DNA of 64,000 nucleotides, taken from NCBI RefSeq assembly GCF_012396235.1, contig NZ_JAAXPA010000014.1, positions 124,001 through 188,000 on the forward strand, given 5' to 3'. Below, piece by piece: positions 1-9,219 of the stretch. The first letter of the stretch is position 1, and every line of letters starts with the position of its first letter. Under the pieces are notes generated by a model that was not told the origin of the DNA, did not search any database, and saw only the letters and a list, made by a program, of their open reading frames with translations. Source of the DNA: Rhodococcus opacus. Its GTDB lineage: Bacteria > Actinomycetota > Actinomycetes > Mycobacteriales > Mycobacteriaceae. The translations under genes were made by a program, and so were the position numbers.

Positions 1-326
1 GTGGCCATCACGAGAGCGTCGTACGCGACGACCTCACCCGAATCGGTGGTGACCTTGCGGGACTCCCGATCGATGGTCGCGGCCCGGCGGCCGATCCGGA
101 GATCGACGAGAGCGTCGTCCGGGTAGTCGTTACCCGCGAGCGCAAGCTCCTTGGGGTCCCACGCCCCCACATAGGAGGACAGTCCCACCCGGTCGTACGC
201 GGGGAGGGGCTCCTCGCAGAGCACCGTCACCGACCAGTCGTCCGACTCGTCGCGCGCACGCAACGCCTCGACGAATCGATGTCCGACCATTCCGTGCCCG
301 ATGACCACTGCTGACTTGCGGCTCAT
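1..326 (-). CDS. nirB: Nitrite reductase large subunit NirB, N-terminal fragment (cut by window edge)
   Basis: Only the first 108 codons are inside the window. The ATG is at 324-326 on the minus strand, with a GAAGGAG Shine-Dalgarno 5-6 nt upstream. The protein opens with a Rossmann FAD-binding loop (IGHGMVGHRF, residues about 9-18) followed by the PAYDRVGLS stretch typical of the NirB flavin domain. In the family this domain passes NAD(P)H electrons to a siroheme/4Fe-4S centre that reduces nitrite to ammonium in the cytoplasm. The NarK-type transporter ends 52 nt upstream on the same strand, so a narK-nirB nitrate assimilation operon is likely. The siroheme domain lies outside the window, so a smaller FAD-dependent oxidoreductase cannot be strictly excluded. 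Confidence 0.85.
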   Translation of the reverse strand, partial: MSRKSAVVIGHGMVGHRFVEALRARDESDDWSVTVLCEEPLPAYDRVGLSSYVGAWDPKELALAGNDYPDDALVDLRIGRRAATIDRESRKVTTDSGEVVAYDALVMA

Positions 327-378
327 GCCGTCGCTCCTTCTAGCTTAATTACTCGAGTTCATGCGGTACTGCGTGAGG

Positions 379-1791
379 TCACGCCGAGACCGACACCTTT
401 TCGTCGTCGCCGTCGGAGACGGTGAGCCCACGAGTGACGGACGGGCGGCGCAGGAAGACGAACCAGGTGACGAAGATGCAGGCGATGTAGAAGGCGAGGA
501 ACACCCAGAACGCCATGGTCGCGGACTTCGCGGTGCCGCCGTAGGACGCGCGCAGCACCAGGTTGATGCCGACGCCGCCGAGGCCGCCGATGGCGCCCGC
601 GAACCCGATGAGGGCGCCGGACATCGCGCGCGACCACGCCGCCTTGGCGTCCCGGCTCAGTCCCTCGAGTCCCTGCGCCTTGGCCTCGAAGATCGACGGA
701 ATCATCTTGTAGACCGAGCCGTTGCCGATGCCCGACAGCAGGATGAGGGTGATGAAGCCGAACACGAACGCCACCAGCACTCCGGCCGTGGCCGCGCCGG
801 GCGTCCCGTCGTCGACGGTGCCGGCGGTGACCAGCACTGCGGCGGCGAGCGCCATGGCGACGAACGTGTAGAGCGTGATCTTGCCGCCGCCGATGCGGTC
901 GGCGAGCTTGCCGCCCATCGGCCGCGCGATGGAGCCGAGCAGCGGTCCGATGAAGGCGATCTGCGCGGCGTGCAGCGCGGCCGCGGCGGGGGTGGCGCCA
1001 CCGGCGAGGAAGTTGATCTGCAGGACCTGGCCGAACGCGAAGCTGAAGCCGATGAACGATCCGAACGTGCCGATGTAGAGGAAGCTGATGACCCACGAGT
1101 CGGAGAACTTCAGCGCCTTGGCCATCGACCGGAGATCGGACTTCTGGTTGCCGAGGTTGTCCATGAACAGGGCGGCGCCGACCGCGGCGACGGCGATGAA
1201 GACGAGGTAGACGGCGCAGACGATCCAGGGCTCCGTGTTACCCAGGGTGGCGATCACGAGCAGGCCGATCACCTGGATCATCGGGACGCCGATGTTGCCG
1301 CCGCCGGCGTTGAGGCCGAGTGCCCAGCCCTTGAGTCGCTGCGGGTAGAACGCGTTGATGTTGGTCATCGACGAGGCGAAGTTGCCGCCGCCGACGCCGG
1401 CGAGTGCGGCCACGAGGATGAACGTCGTGTAGGACGCGCCGGGGTTCATCATCAGGTACAGGGTGAACAGCGTCGGCACGAGCAGGACGAGGGCACTGAA
1501 GACGGTCCAGTTGCGGCCGCCGAATCGGGCCGTCGCCACCGTGTACGGGATGCGCAGAATCGAGCCGACGAGGGTCGGGACCGCGACGAGGAAGAACTTG
1601 CCCGCCGCGTCGATCCCGTAGATGTCGGTCGGCATGAACAGCACCATGACGGACCAGATCGACCAGACGGAGAAGCCGACGTGCTCAGCGACCACCGACC
1701 AGATCAGGTTCCGCTTGGCGATGTCCTTGCCGCCCGCCTCCCAGGCGTCGACGTCTTCCGCGTCCCAGTGCTCGATGTAGTGCTTCTTCAC
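379..1791 (-). CDS. narK: NarK-family nitrate/nitrite transporter (MFS)
   Basis: Major facilitator of about 470 residues with roughly 12 hydrophobic segments. Both NarK signatures are visible: a glycine-rich GGGNFASSMTNINAFYP segment in the first half and GIGNGSVYKMIP in the second. Known family members import nitrate or exchange nitrate and nitrite across the plasma membrane. I place the start at GTG 1789-1791 because GAGGAGG lies 5 nt upstream. An in-frame TTG at 1819-1821 would add ten residues but lacks a ribosome site. The nirB start follows 52 nt downstream, so the pair probably serves assimilatory nitrate use. A GlnR-like box lies about 115 nt upstream. Confidence 0.9.
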   Translation of the reverse strand: MKKHYIEHWDAEDVDAWEAGGKDIAKRNLIWSVVAEHVGFSVWSIWSVMVLFMPTDIYGIDAAGKFFLVAVPTLVGSILRIPYTVATARFGGRNWTVFSALVLLVPTLFTLYLMMNPGASYTTFILVAALAGVGGGNFASSMTNINAFYPQRLKGWALGLNAGGGNIGVPMIQVIGLLVIATLGNTEPWIVCAVYLVFIAVAAVGAALFMDNLGNQKSDLRSMAKALKFSDSWVISFLYIGTFGSFIGFSFAFGQVLQINFLAGGATPAAAALHAAQIAFIGPLLGSIARPMGGKLADRIGGGKITLYTFVAMALAAAVLVTAGTVDDGTPGAATAGVLVAFVFGFITLILLSGIGNGSVYKMIPSIFEAKAQGLEGLSRDAKAAWSRAMSGALIGFAGAIGGLGGVGINLVLRASYGGTAKSATMAFWVFLAFYIACIFVTWFVFLRRPSVTRGLTVSDGDDEKVSVSA

Positions 1792-1878
1792 CCGGGCCTC
1801 CTCGTTGTGTGGGAGACCCAAAGGTAGAAAACCGGTGTTGCGGCGGTGCTGCGGTCGGTGACCACAACGTCAACTGAT

Positions 1879-1907
1879 CCTCACTTTTCAGCCAGGCTGA
1901 TGTGAGG
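1879..1907. repeat. Inverted repeat between MFS gene and narK
   Basis: Arms CCTCAC (1879-1884) and TCAGCC (1888-1893) pair with GGCTGA (1895-1900) and GTGAGG (1902-1907), giving a two-step hairpin with a small bulge. It lies just downstream of the CynX-like gene (minus strand) and upstream of narK. It may be a weak terminator for the former or an operator for the latter. There is no T-tract on the minus strand. Confidence 0.45.
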
Positions 1908-1922
1908 TTTCCTGCATGTTTC
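1907..1922 (-). promoter_or_regulatory. Candidate GlnR box upstream of narK
   Basis: On the minus strand the sequence reads GAAAC-ATGCAG-GAAAC, which fits the actinobacterial GlnR pattern GnnAC-n6-GnnAC. It lies about 115 nt upstream of the narK start and abuts the stop codon of the preceding gene. GlnR is the known activator of nitrate assimilation genes in mycobacteria and streptomycetes. A 16-bp match to a loose consensus can occur by chance, so the call rests mainly on its position. Confidence 0.45.
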
Positions 1923-3173
1923 CTAGGCGTGTCGAAGAGCGTCCTCAGGCTCGGAATCGACGTGCCAGCTGTCCTCGAGCATGCGCGGCTTGCACGCCTG
2001 GAACGCTGCGATGAGGAGGATCACCACACCGAACGTCAAGAATCCGAACGACAGGGTCCACCCGCCGGAGGCATCGTGGAACACCCCGAACAGTAACGGC
2101 CCGAGGCACGCGACGGCGTAACCCACTCCCTGGGTGAAACCGGACAGCGTCGCCGAGCCGATGTGGCTGCGCGTGCGGAGATTGATCAGCGTCAGCGACA
2201 TCGGGAACGTGCTGGGCCCGAGCCCGAGCAGCACGATCCACAGGATCGGCGCGCTCATCGGGGCGAGCAGCAGTCCACTGAAGGCCACGAGGTAACAGAC
2301 CGCACACCCGATCACGATCGGGAACGGGTTGCGCATCCGGGCACACAGCGTGGGGGCCCCGAACGCCGCGACGAGACCCATGAACGAGAACAGACCGACC
2401 ATGGCTCCCCCGAACGCCTCGCTCGCGCCGGCGTCGGACAGGATGTCGGGGATCCAGGTGAACATCGAGTACGTGATCATCGACGTCATCCCGAACATGC
2501 CGGCCATTCCCCAGCCGACGGGCGATCGCCAGGCCTTCCCGTGGGGACGGTCGGCCGGCACATCCGCGGGCGGTTGCGCGGTCACGACCACGGCGCGACG
2601 TCGTTCGCGGGTGAGAAGGAAAATCCACGGGACCGCCGCGGCGAAGCCGAGGAGCGCCCAGACGCCGATCGAGAACCGCCAGCCGAAGGCCTCGGCGAGC
2701 GGGACGGCCACGAAGGCGGGCGCGATGGTGCCGATCTGCACGCCGACGATGTACACCGAGCTCATCACGGCCAGCCGGTCGGAGAAGTAACGCTTGACGA
2801 GCGGCGGAATCACCACGTTGCCGATGCCCATGCCGGCCAGCGCGAGCGCCGACAGTGCCAGCAACGACCAGGTGTCGCTCATCAGGGCTCTCGTGAGCAT
2901 GCCGACCGCGGCCATCAGCATCGCGACGAGGGCGGTCCGTTCCAGGCCCCACCGCTTGGCGATGAGCGGCGTTCCCAGTCCGAACAGCGCGAACATGGCC
3001 GTCGGCACCATCCCGAACACCCCGACGACGGTCGGTGAGAACCCGATGTCCTCCCGGATCTGCGAGGCCAGCGGGGTGAACGAGGTGACCGCCAGCCTCA
3101 GCACGAGGGCAGACATGGCGATCGCACAGAAGACGAGGAGGCGGCCGCGTAGAAGAGTCACGAGATAAATCAT
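1923..3173 (-). CDS. CynX/NimT-like MFS transporter
   Basis: Twelve-helix major facilitator of about 416 residues resembling the CynX (cyanate) / NimT (nitroimidazole) branch. A basic SDRLAVMSS loop follows the first six helices and a charged RERRRA loop sits mid-protein. The substrate cannot be read from sequence; cyanate or another small anion or drug is possible. I chose ATG 3171-3173, where the hydrophobic N-terminus begins (MIYLVTLLRG); an upstream in-frame extension to 3227 would run through the divergent regulator. The start lies 11 bp from that of the GntR regulator on the other strand, so the regulator probably controls this carrier. Confidence 0.8.
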   Translation of the reverse strand: MIYLVTLLRGRLLVFCAIAMSALVLRLAVTSFTPLASQIREDIGFSPTVVGVFGMVPTAMFALFGLGTPLIAKRWGLERTALVAMLMAAVGMLTRALMSDTWSLLALSALALAGMGIGNVVIPPLVKRYFSDRLAVMSSVYIVGVQIGTIAPAFVAVPLAEAFGWRFSIGVWALLGFAAAVPWIFLLTRERRRAVVVTAQPPADVPADRPHGKAWRSPVGWGMAGMFGMTSMITYSMFTWIPDILSDAGASEAFGGAMVGLFSFMGLVAAFGAPTLCARMRNPFPIVIGCAVCYLVAFSGLLLAPMSAPILWIVLLGLGPSTFPMSLTLINLRTRSHIGSATLSGFTQGVGYAVACLGPLLFGVFHDASGGWTLSFGFLTFGVVILLIAAFQACKPRMLEDSWHVDSEPEDALRHA

Positions 3174-3184
3174 AGGATGACAGG

Positions 3185-3850
3185 ATGACCTTTGGAAAAC
3201 CCGTGCGCCGTTCGAGTCTGATCTCACAGGTCACCGAGCAGCTGCGCGACGAGATCTGCAGTGGTCGGTGGGCGGTCGGCGAGAGGATCCCCACCGAGAC
3301 CGCGCTGTCCGACCTCACTGGAACCGGACGCAACACCGTCCGCGAGGCAGTGCAGGCGCTCGTCCACACCGGGCTGCTCGAACGGCGGCAGGGATCCGGC
3401 ACGTACGTCGTCGCCACCTCCGACGTCGGGGGCACACTCGGCAAGTACTTCGCCGGCGCGCACGAGCGCGACGTCACGGAACTGCGGCAGGCGCTCGACG
3501 TCACCGCCGCCGCCCTCGCCGCCCGGCGCCGCACCCCGGACGACGTCGCTCGCCTGCAGAACCTCCTCGACGAACGCTCCCGGTGCTGGGCCGAATCCGA
3601 CACGGAGGCCGCCGTCGCGGCGGACATCAGCCTGCACCGCGCGATCGTCGAAGCGAGTCACAACGCCGTGTATCTGGAGTTCTACGACTCGCTACTGCCC
3701 TCGATCGCCCAGACCGTCGACCGGCACGTGCACGCGACCGGCGCGGGGTTCCACGACGAGCACGGGCGTCTGATCCGGGCGGTGATCGACGGGGACGAGT
3801 CCGCCGCGACCACGGCCGCCCGCGATCTGTTCGCGGAGCTACTCACCTAG
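3185..3850 (+). CDS. FadR-subfamily GntR transcriptional regulator (FCD domain)
   Basis: Protein of 221 residues with an N-terminal winged helix (about 10-75, containing the RIPTETALSDLTGTGRNTVR recognition region and the QGSGTYV wing). A helical FCD ligand domain follows (about 85-215) with the DISLHRAIVEASHN metal/ligand-binding segment and a second DEHGRLI segment. FCD proteins bind small carboxylates or metals and usually repress an adjacent transporter or pathway. It is divergent from the CynX-like gene with 11 bp between start codons, so one operator could serve both. A TAGGAT hexamer ends 6 nt before the ATG, consistent with leaderless transcription. Its stop overlaps the stop of the convergent neighbour. 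Confidence 0.88.
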   Translation: MTFGKPVRRSSLISQVTEQLRDEICSGRWAVGERIPTETALSDLTGTGRNTVREAVQALVHTGLLERRQGSGTYVVATSDVGGTLGKYFAGAHERDVTELRQALDVTAAALAARRRTPDDVARLQNLLDERSRCWAESDTEAAVAADISLHRAIVEASHNAVYLEFYDSLLPSIAQTVDRHVHATGAGFHDEHGRLIRAVIDGDESAATTAARDLFAELLT

Positions 3851-4701
3851 AGGAGGAGGCGCACCACGTCGGCCGTGCGGGCGAGTCCGGGAAACGCTTC
3901 TGCGGTCGAGCGGGGGTGCAGCACGTGGACGGCGAGCCTGAACAGCACCGCACGCAGAAGCATCTGCGGCCATTCGGGCAGATCTTCCCAACGGCCGATG
4001 AGGGCCTCGTCGGCTCCACCCCAGGAAATCGCATCCACCACGGCCACCGCCGCCGCCCACGACGCGGGACGCCAGTACGGGGTGATGTCGGTGATCCCGG
4101 GCGCGAGGGCACCGGCGAACAGGACGGTACCGAACAGGTCCCCGTGCACCAACTGGTCCGGGCTGGTGACGGGCTTGCGCAGCGTCGCGAGCCCGGTGAT
4201 CAGTTCCAGGCTCTTGCGACCGTCGGGGGACGGCGTCTCGAGCTGTTCGGCACCCTTCGCGCTGCGCAGCGGGATCTTCTCCCAGGCGGCCCGGTCCGCC
4301 GCCACGAACACGTCGACCTCCGCCCACGGCGCGACCGGGGGTTGGACGAGGAACCGGGGACGGTCGAGCTGCGAGGTCGCGGCGTGGAGCCGCCCCGACA
4401 TCGACACGACCTCGTCGTGACGCGGCTCGGGTGTGCCCTCGATGAACGTGTCGGCGCGCCACCCGGACACCACATACCTGCCATCGGTGGACCGCACGGG
4501 ACGCGCAAGCCGCACCCCGTCCACCTCGAGCGTCTCGCGGACCTTGGCGGACCACGCGGCGCGCGCGTGGTCGGCGACGGCTGACAGGACTACGTCTCCA
4601 CAGAGCCACCCGCCGTCCCAGTCCGCACCGAGTGGGATGGGCTCGACTTCCCGGAGGCCGAACGTGGAGCACACGTGTTGAGGGGGTTGGCCTGTGCTCA
4701 C
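3847..4701 (-). CDS. TIGR02569 family protein (Rv3205c-like, unknown function)
   Basis: Protein of 284 residues matching what I recall of the actinobacterial TIGR02569 family, found beside moeZ in mycobacteria. The VHGDLFGTVLF stretch near residue 195 resembles the catalytic HGD loop of aminoglycoside/choline phosphotransferase folds, suggesting a kinase-like ancestry. The usual following Asn and a clear metal-binding Asp are not obvious, so activity is uncertain. The start is taken at GTG 4699-4701: a TAGCGT -10 box ends 7 nt upstream and there is no Shine-Dalgarno. It lies 82 nt downstream of moeZ, and its stop overlaps that of the GntR gene. The molecular function is not known to me. Confidence 0.75.
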   Translation of the reverse strand: MSTGQPPQHVCSTFGLREVEPIPLGADWDGGWLCGDVVLSAVADHARAAWSAKVRETLEVDGVRLARPVRSTDGRYVVSGWRADTFIEGTPEPRHDEVVSMSGRLHAATSQLDRPRFLVQPPVAPWAEVDVFVAADRAAWEKIPLRSAKGAEQLETPSPDGRKSLELITGLATLRKPVTSPDQLVHGDLFGTVLFAGALAPGITDITPYWRPASWAAAVAVVDAISWGGADEALIGRWEDLPEWPQMLLRAVLFRLAVHVLHPRSTAEAFPGLARTADVVRLLL

Positions 4702-4708
4702 GGACTCA

Positions 4709-4714
4709 ACGCTA
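4709..4714 (-). promoter_or_regulatory. -10 box, putative leaderless promoter of TIGR02569 gene
   Basis: TAGCGT on the minus strand, 7 nt before the GTG start, so transcription would begin at or next to the start codon. No Shine-Dalgarno is present. Confidence 0.5.
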
Positions 4715-4783
4715 CCGCCGGGTGGGCCGGGGACAGCGCAAGGCGCGCTGGCCCGGGGACGGGCAATCACGCCACGACGAAGG

Positions 4784-5986
4784 TCAGTAGACAGGCAGGC
4801 TGGTGTCGACCTGTTTCGCCCACGCGATCACGCCGCCCTGCAGATGCGTGGCGTCGGAGAAGCCGGCCTTCTTCAGCGCGGCCAGCGCCTCCGCCGACCG
4901 GACCCCGGTCTTGCAGTGCAGCACGATCGGCTTGTTCTGCGGAAGCTCCGACAGCGCCTCGCCCGACAGGATGCGGTCCTTCGGGATCAGCACCGCACCG
5001 GGCAGGTGCACGATGTCCCACTCGACCGGCTCGCGCACGTCGATCAGTTCGATGTCCTTGCCGGAGTCGAGGAGATCGCGCAGCTCCGTGGCCGTGATGG
5101 TCGAACCGGCCGCCGCCGCCTGCCCCTCGTCGGACACCACGCCGCAGAACGCGTCGTAGTCGATCAGTTCGGTGACGGGGGTCCGCGCCGGATCCCGGCG
5201 CAGTGTGATGGTGCGGTAGGTCATGTCGAGTGCGTCGTAGACCATCAGTCGCCCGAGCAGCGACTCCCCGATGCCGGTGATCAACTTGACCGCCTCGGTG
5301 GCCATGATCGAACCGATCGACGCGCAGAGCACACCCAGCACCCCGCCCTCGGCGCACGACGGGACCATGCCCGGCGGGGGCGCCTCCGGGTACAGGTCGC
5401 GATAGTTGAGTCCGCGACCGTTCGGCGCGTCCTCCCAGAACACGGACGCCTGGCCCTCGAATCGGTAGATCGAGCCCCACACGTACGGCTTGTGCGCGAG
5501 GACGGCGGCATCGTTGACGAGGTACCGGGTGGCGAAGTTGTCGGTGCCGTCGAGGATCAGGTCGTACTGCTCGAACAATTCGACGGCGTTGTCGGGCTCG
5601 AGCCGGAACTCGTGCAACCGGACGTCGACGTTGTCGTTGATCTCACGGATCGAGTCGCGCGCACTCTCGGCCTTGGGACGGCCCACGTCGGACCGGCCAT
5701 GGATCACCTGTCGCTGCAGATTCGACATGTCGACCTCGTCGAACTCGACGATGCCGAGTGTCCCGACACCGGCCGCCGCAAGATAGAGCAAAGCGGGTGA
5801 GCCGAGGCCGCCCGCGCCGATGACGAGGACCTTCGCGTTCTTCAAACGCTTCTGCCCCGCCATGCCGACGTCCGGGATGATCAGGTGCCTGCTGTACCGC
5901 GCCACCTCGTCGCGGGAAAGTTCGGCGTCCGGTTCCACCAGTGGCGGCAGTGCCTCGGTGGTCTTCACAGAACGGTCAAGCGACAC
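4784..5986 (-). CDS. moeZ: MoeZ: MoeB/ThiF-type adenylyltransferase fused to rhodanese
   Basis: Protein of 400 residues. The ThiF/E1-like domain (about 20-255) carries the nucleotide loop VIGAGGLGSP and the SNLQRQVI segment. The C-terminal rhodanese domain (about 295-395) has active-site loop HCKTGVRS with the sulfur-carrying Cys near 358. In mycobacteria MoeZ adenylates and then sulfurates the C-terminal Gly-Gly of carriers such as MoaD (molybdopterin) and CysO (cysteine synthesis). The start is GTG 5984-5986 with CAGGAG 6-7 nt upstream. The gene stands alone between two unknown genes, as in mycobacteria. The full two-domain length makes the identification secure; the carrier partners are outside the window. 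Confidence 0.92.
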   Translation of the reverse strand: MSLDRSVKTTEALPPLVEPDAELSRDEVARYSRHLIIPDVGMAGQKRLKNAKVLVIGAGGLGSPALLYLAAAGVGTLGIVEFDEVDMSNLQRQVIHGRSDVGRPKAESARDSIREINDNVDVRLHEFRLEPDNAVELFEQYDLILDGTDNFATRYLVNDAAVLAHKPYVWGSIYRFEGQASVFWEDAPNGRGLNYRDLYPEAPPPGMVPSCAEGGVLGVLCASIGSIMATEAVKLITGIGESLLGRLMVYDALDMTYRTITLRRDPARTPVTELIDYDAFCGVVSDEGQAAAAGSTITATELRDLLDSGKDIELIDVREPVEWDIVHLPGAVLIPKDRILSGEALSELPQNKPIVLHCKTGVRSAEALAALKKAGFSDATHLQGGVIAWAKQVDTSLPVY

Positions 5987-6102
5987 GGTCCACTCCTGAC
6001 GATTGCGCGACAGCTTCCGATGTGTCGGACAGCATTGACTTCAACGTTCCGACGGGGTCCATTCTTCCCCTCCCGCCGGCAGTCGCGCGGGGCGGGCCCG
6101 GC

Positions 6103-7197
6103 TCACGCCCTCGGGAACGGCCACGGATTGAAATGGCAGGTCAGACCGTTCATCGGGACGATTCCCTCGGGGTCGAGTTGCGCGATGTCGTTGTTGGCCG
6201 TCCCGAACGTCTGCTGCATCATCACCGGCGCGAGGCCGCCTTCGGTCTCGCACGGCTGGTGGTCCTGGTAGCCGATGGCGTGCCCGACCTCGTGATTGAT
6301 CTGGTACTGCCGGTACGACCCGATGTCGCCCTGGAACGCGATGGCACCGCGCACCCAGCGCGGCTCGTTGAGGACGACGCGATCGATTCCGGGGTTGTAG
6401 CAGGACACCTCCAGCTGGATGTCGTAGCCGCACGCCTCGCGGATGGTCATCTGCGACGTCAGCGACACCCGGAAGTCGGGGTCGCCCTGGTCGACGCGGC
6501 GGAACGCGAACCGCGGGTCCTTCGTCCAGCTCTTCGGATTCGACAGCGTCTGGTCGACCATCCGCCCGAACGACTCGTCGCCGCCGAATCCGGACGTGTC
6601 GACCCCGTCCTCGATCTCGACGCTGTACGTGAATTCGCGTTCGGTGCCCTGCCCGACCTTGGTCCCGCTTCCAGGAACCACGTGCCAGGTGCCAGCGCCG
6701 ACCGCCGTGAACGGACCTCCCTCGGGCAGCGCGCCCGCGGGAAGTTCGGCGGCGAAGTTACCGTCGGCCTCCGGCGGGATCCCGATGACGCTCGAACCGT
6801 CGGTGTCCCGGGACAGGGTGCCGAATCCGGGGGTGTCGGTCTCGGCCGTCGTCTCGCTGCCACCGCCGGTGTCCCGGACCGCGTCGACCACGACGAGAAC
6901 CGTGACCACCAGCAGGATCGGGATCGCGTAGGCCCGCCAACCGTAGGTGGAGACGAACCGGCCGATGCGACTCTGCTTCCTCGCCTGCCGCTCGGGGCGC
7001 GGGTTCCGGGGCCTGCCGACGTCGCGGCTGGTCGGGTCCCATTGCGCGCGGAGCGGTTGATGCGACTGCGCCTTCGGTGCCGACTGCGAAGCGCGGGGAC
7101 GGACGTCACGCTGGTCGATGCTGCGCGATCGTCGCTCCCCGTCCTCGGAGCTCTGGGGAGCCCGGCCGCGAACACGCGGTCCTCCTCGGTCAGTCAC
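6103..7197 (-). CDS. DUF3152 membrane-anchored zincin-like protein (Rv3207c-like)
   Basis: About 364 residues: an Arg/Pro-rich cytoplasmic N-terminus, one transmembrane helix (AYAIPILLVVTVLVVVDAV), then an extracytoplasmic domain. The domain contains HEVGHAIGYQDHQPC, an HExxH motif with a further His downstream, as in metzincin-type metallopeptidases. The late MMQQTFGTA is reminiscent of a Met-turn. I infer a cell-surface zinc peptidase, but no member with known substrate comes to mind. The start is uncertain: GTG 7195-7197 is preferred, and ATG 7240-7242 adds 15 residues; neither has a good ribosome site. The gene is divergent from the TetR regulator across about 270 nt. Confidence 0.75.
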   Translation of the reverse strand: MTDRGGPRVRGRAPQSSEDGERRSRSIDQRDVRPRASQSAPKAQSHQPLRAQWDPTSRDVGRPRNPRPERQARKQSRIGRFVSTYGWRAYAIPILLVVTVLVVVDAVRDTGGGSETTAETDTPGFGTLSRDTDGSSVIGIPPEADGNFAAELPAGALPEGGPFTAVGAGTWHVVPGSGTKVGQGTEREFTYSVEIEDGVDTSGFGGDESFGRMVDQTLSNPKSWTKDPRFAFRRVDQGDPDFRVSLTSQMTIREACGYDIQLEVSCYNPGIDRVVLNEPRWVRGAIAFQGDIGSYRQYQINHEVGHAIGYQDHQPCETEGGLAPVMMQQTFGTANNDIAQLDPEGIVPMNGLTCHFNPWPFPRA

Positions 7198-7436
7198 GCA
7201 GCCCAGAATCTCACAGTCCGGCACCGCCTCGTCCCAGCGCACCGTCCGCAGGTCATTCGGCGTGTCACGCGGATGCGATCCGCAACGTCGCGGCTACCCG
7301 GATCACCTGGCGCCCCCGCCCCCTACCTGGTCCCAGTTACCGGTCAGGCAATATGCTTGACCGGGCGAGTCCAGCGAGTCCACCATGAACGGTTCACTAC
7401 GCGCGGGTATCGTTCACACAGTTACACAGAATGTGA

Positions 7437-8138
<702 letters not shown>

Positions 8139-8145
8139 CACCGTG

Positions 8146-8192
8146 CACGAGAAAGGGCCCGCAGTCGAGTCGACTGCGGGCCCTTTCTCGTG
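8146..8192. terminator. Perfect 23-bp inverted repeat, bidirectional terminator
   Basis: Arms 8146-8168 and 8170-8192 are exact reverse complements around a single central base, with GAAAGGGCCC in the left arm and GGGCCCTTTC in the right. It sits between the convergent TetR and DUF3107 genes, 8 nt after one stop and 4 nt after the other, so it can terminate both. The short TTTC runs within the arms replace a classic T-tract. Confidence 0.85.
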
Positions 8193-8195
8193 TGT

Positions 8196-8426
8196 TCACT
8201 TGGTCGGCGCGAATCCGACCTTGCGGATATCGGACGGGCCGATCTCCACGTAGGCGATCTTGCTGGACTGCACGAGGTACTTGCGTCCCTTGTCGTCCTG
8301 CAGAGACAGGATCCCGTCGCCACCGGTGAGGGCGTCCGAGACCAATGTCTCGACCTCGTCCGGGGTCTGCTCGCTGCTGACGATGAGCTCACGCGGGCTG
8401 TCGATTACACCGATCTTGACCTCCAC
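8196..8426 (-). CDS. DUF3107 small protein (Rv3208A/TB9.4-like)
   Basis: Acidic 76-residue protein matching DUF3107, including the SPRELIVSSEQ and YVEIGPSDIRKVGF segments. The start is GTG 8424-8426: GGAGG lies exactly 6 nt upstream, whereas the in-frame TTG at 8430-8432 touches the GGAGG and cannot be used. It is predicted to be cytoplasmic with a mixed alpha/beta fold. No function is known to me; in mycobacteria the protein is small and abundant. It converges on the TetR gene, sharing the hairpin terminator between them. Confidence 0.85.
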   Translation of the reverse strand: MEVKIGVIDSPRELIVSSEQTPDEVETLVSDALTGGDGILSLQDDKGRKYLVQSSKIAYVEIGPSDIRKVGFAPTK

Positions 8427-8538
8427 GGTCAACCTCCGAACTCTCCGAGAAACATCAGCTGTCCTGGCAAGGCTAATGCAGCGGCCGCCGCCGGTGCGCG
8501 TCTGCGGGCTGTGCCCTGAGCGAACATGCCGTCACACC

Positions 8539-9219
8539 TCACACGAGCCCGAGCACGGCCATGCGTTCGGCGTGCATCTCCTGCATGCGATCGAAGAGCG
8601 CGACGACACCGTTGAGGTCGCCGGACGCGGAGATGACGAGTTCGGTCAGCGCCTCCCGCTGCGCCAGGACGAACTGTGCCTGGGTGATGGCCTCGCCGAG
8701 CAGTCGCCTGCCCCACAGCATGAGGCGGTCCTTGTCGCGGTTGCTGGCCTTGATCGCCTGCTGCACCTCGTGGACGACGAATTCCGAGTGGCCGGTCTGC
8801 GAAAGCACCTCCTCGACCGTCCGCGAGACCTCGGCGGGCAGCGAGTGCCCGATCTCGCGGTAGAAGTCGGCGGCGATCCCGTCACCGACGTACGCCTTCA
8901 CCAGTGCCTCGAGCCACGTCGACGGGGTGGTGGACGCGTGGTAGTTGTCCAGGGCGCGGACGAACGGATCCATCGCCTCGAAGATGTCGAACCCACGCGC
9001 GGTCAGCGCCTTCTCGAGCATCTCGAAGTGGCCCATCTCGGCGGCCGCCATGCTGGCGAGCGCCACTTTGCCCTGCAGGGTCCGCGCCATCTGCGCGTCC
9101 TCGGACAGCCGGTAGAACGCGGAGATCTCGCCGTACGCGAGGACCGCGAAGAGTTCACTGACGCCGGGGTGATCAGCGGGAATGGTGGAATCAGAGGATG
9201 CAGGCGTGTTGGGCTCCAT
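8539..9219 (-). CDS. Ferritin-like MiaE_2-type protein (Rv3210c-like)
   Basis: Protein of 226 residues, almost entirely helical. Carboxylate/His motifs match a di-iron four-helix bundle: ELFAVLAYGEISAFYRLSEDA, an ExxH in AAEMGHFEML, and a later HSEFVVHEV. It matches the family named after tRNA hydroxylase MiaE, whose classical members hydroxylate the isopentenyl group of ms2io6A37 in tRNA. Whether the actinobacterial branch acts on tRNA is not established to my knowledge. Start ATG 9217-9219, with a TAGGCT -10 box 8 nt upstream and no Shine-Dalgarno. It is divergent from the DEAD-box helicase gene, another RNA-related function. Confidence 0.8.
   Translation of the reverse strand: MEPNTPASSDSTIPADHPGVSELFAVLAYGEISAFYRLSEDAQMARTLQGKVALASMAAAEMGHFEMLEKALTARGFDIFEAMDPFVRALDNYHASTTPSTWLEALVKAYVGDGIAADFYREIGHSLPAEVSRTVEEVLSQTGHSEFVVHEVQQAIKASNRDKDRLMLWGRRLLGEAITQAQFVLAQREALTELVISASGDLNGVVALFDRMQEMHAERMAVLGLV

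Noticed and set aside
7414-7436. TCACA...TGTGA palindrome upstream of the TetR gene as a definite operator
   Set aside because: Arms of five bases with a 13-nt spacer are too weak to call; only mentioned within the gene entry.
8146-8192. Perfect 23-bp palindrome as a CRISPR or mobile-element end
   Set aside because: Single copy between two convergent genes, no spacers, no target-site duplication; best explained as a bidirectional terminator.
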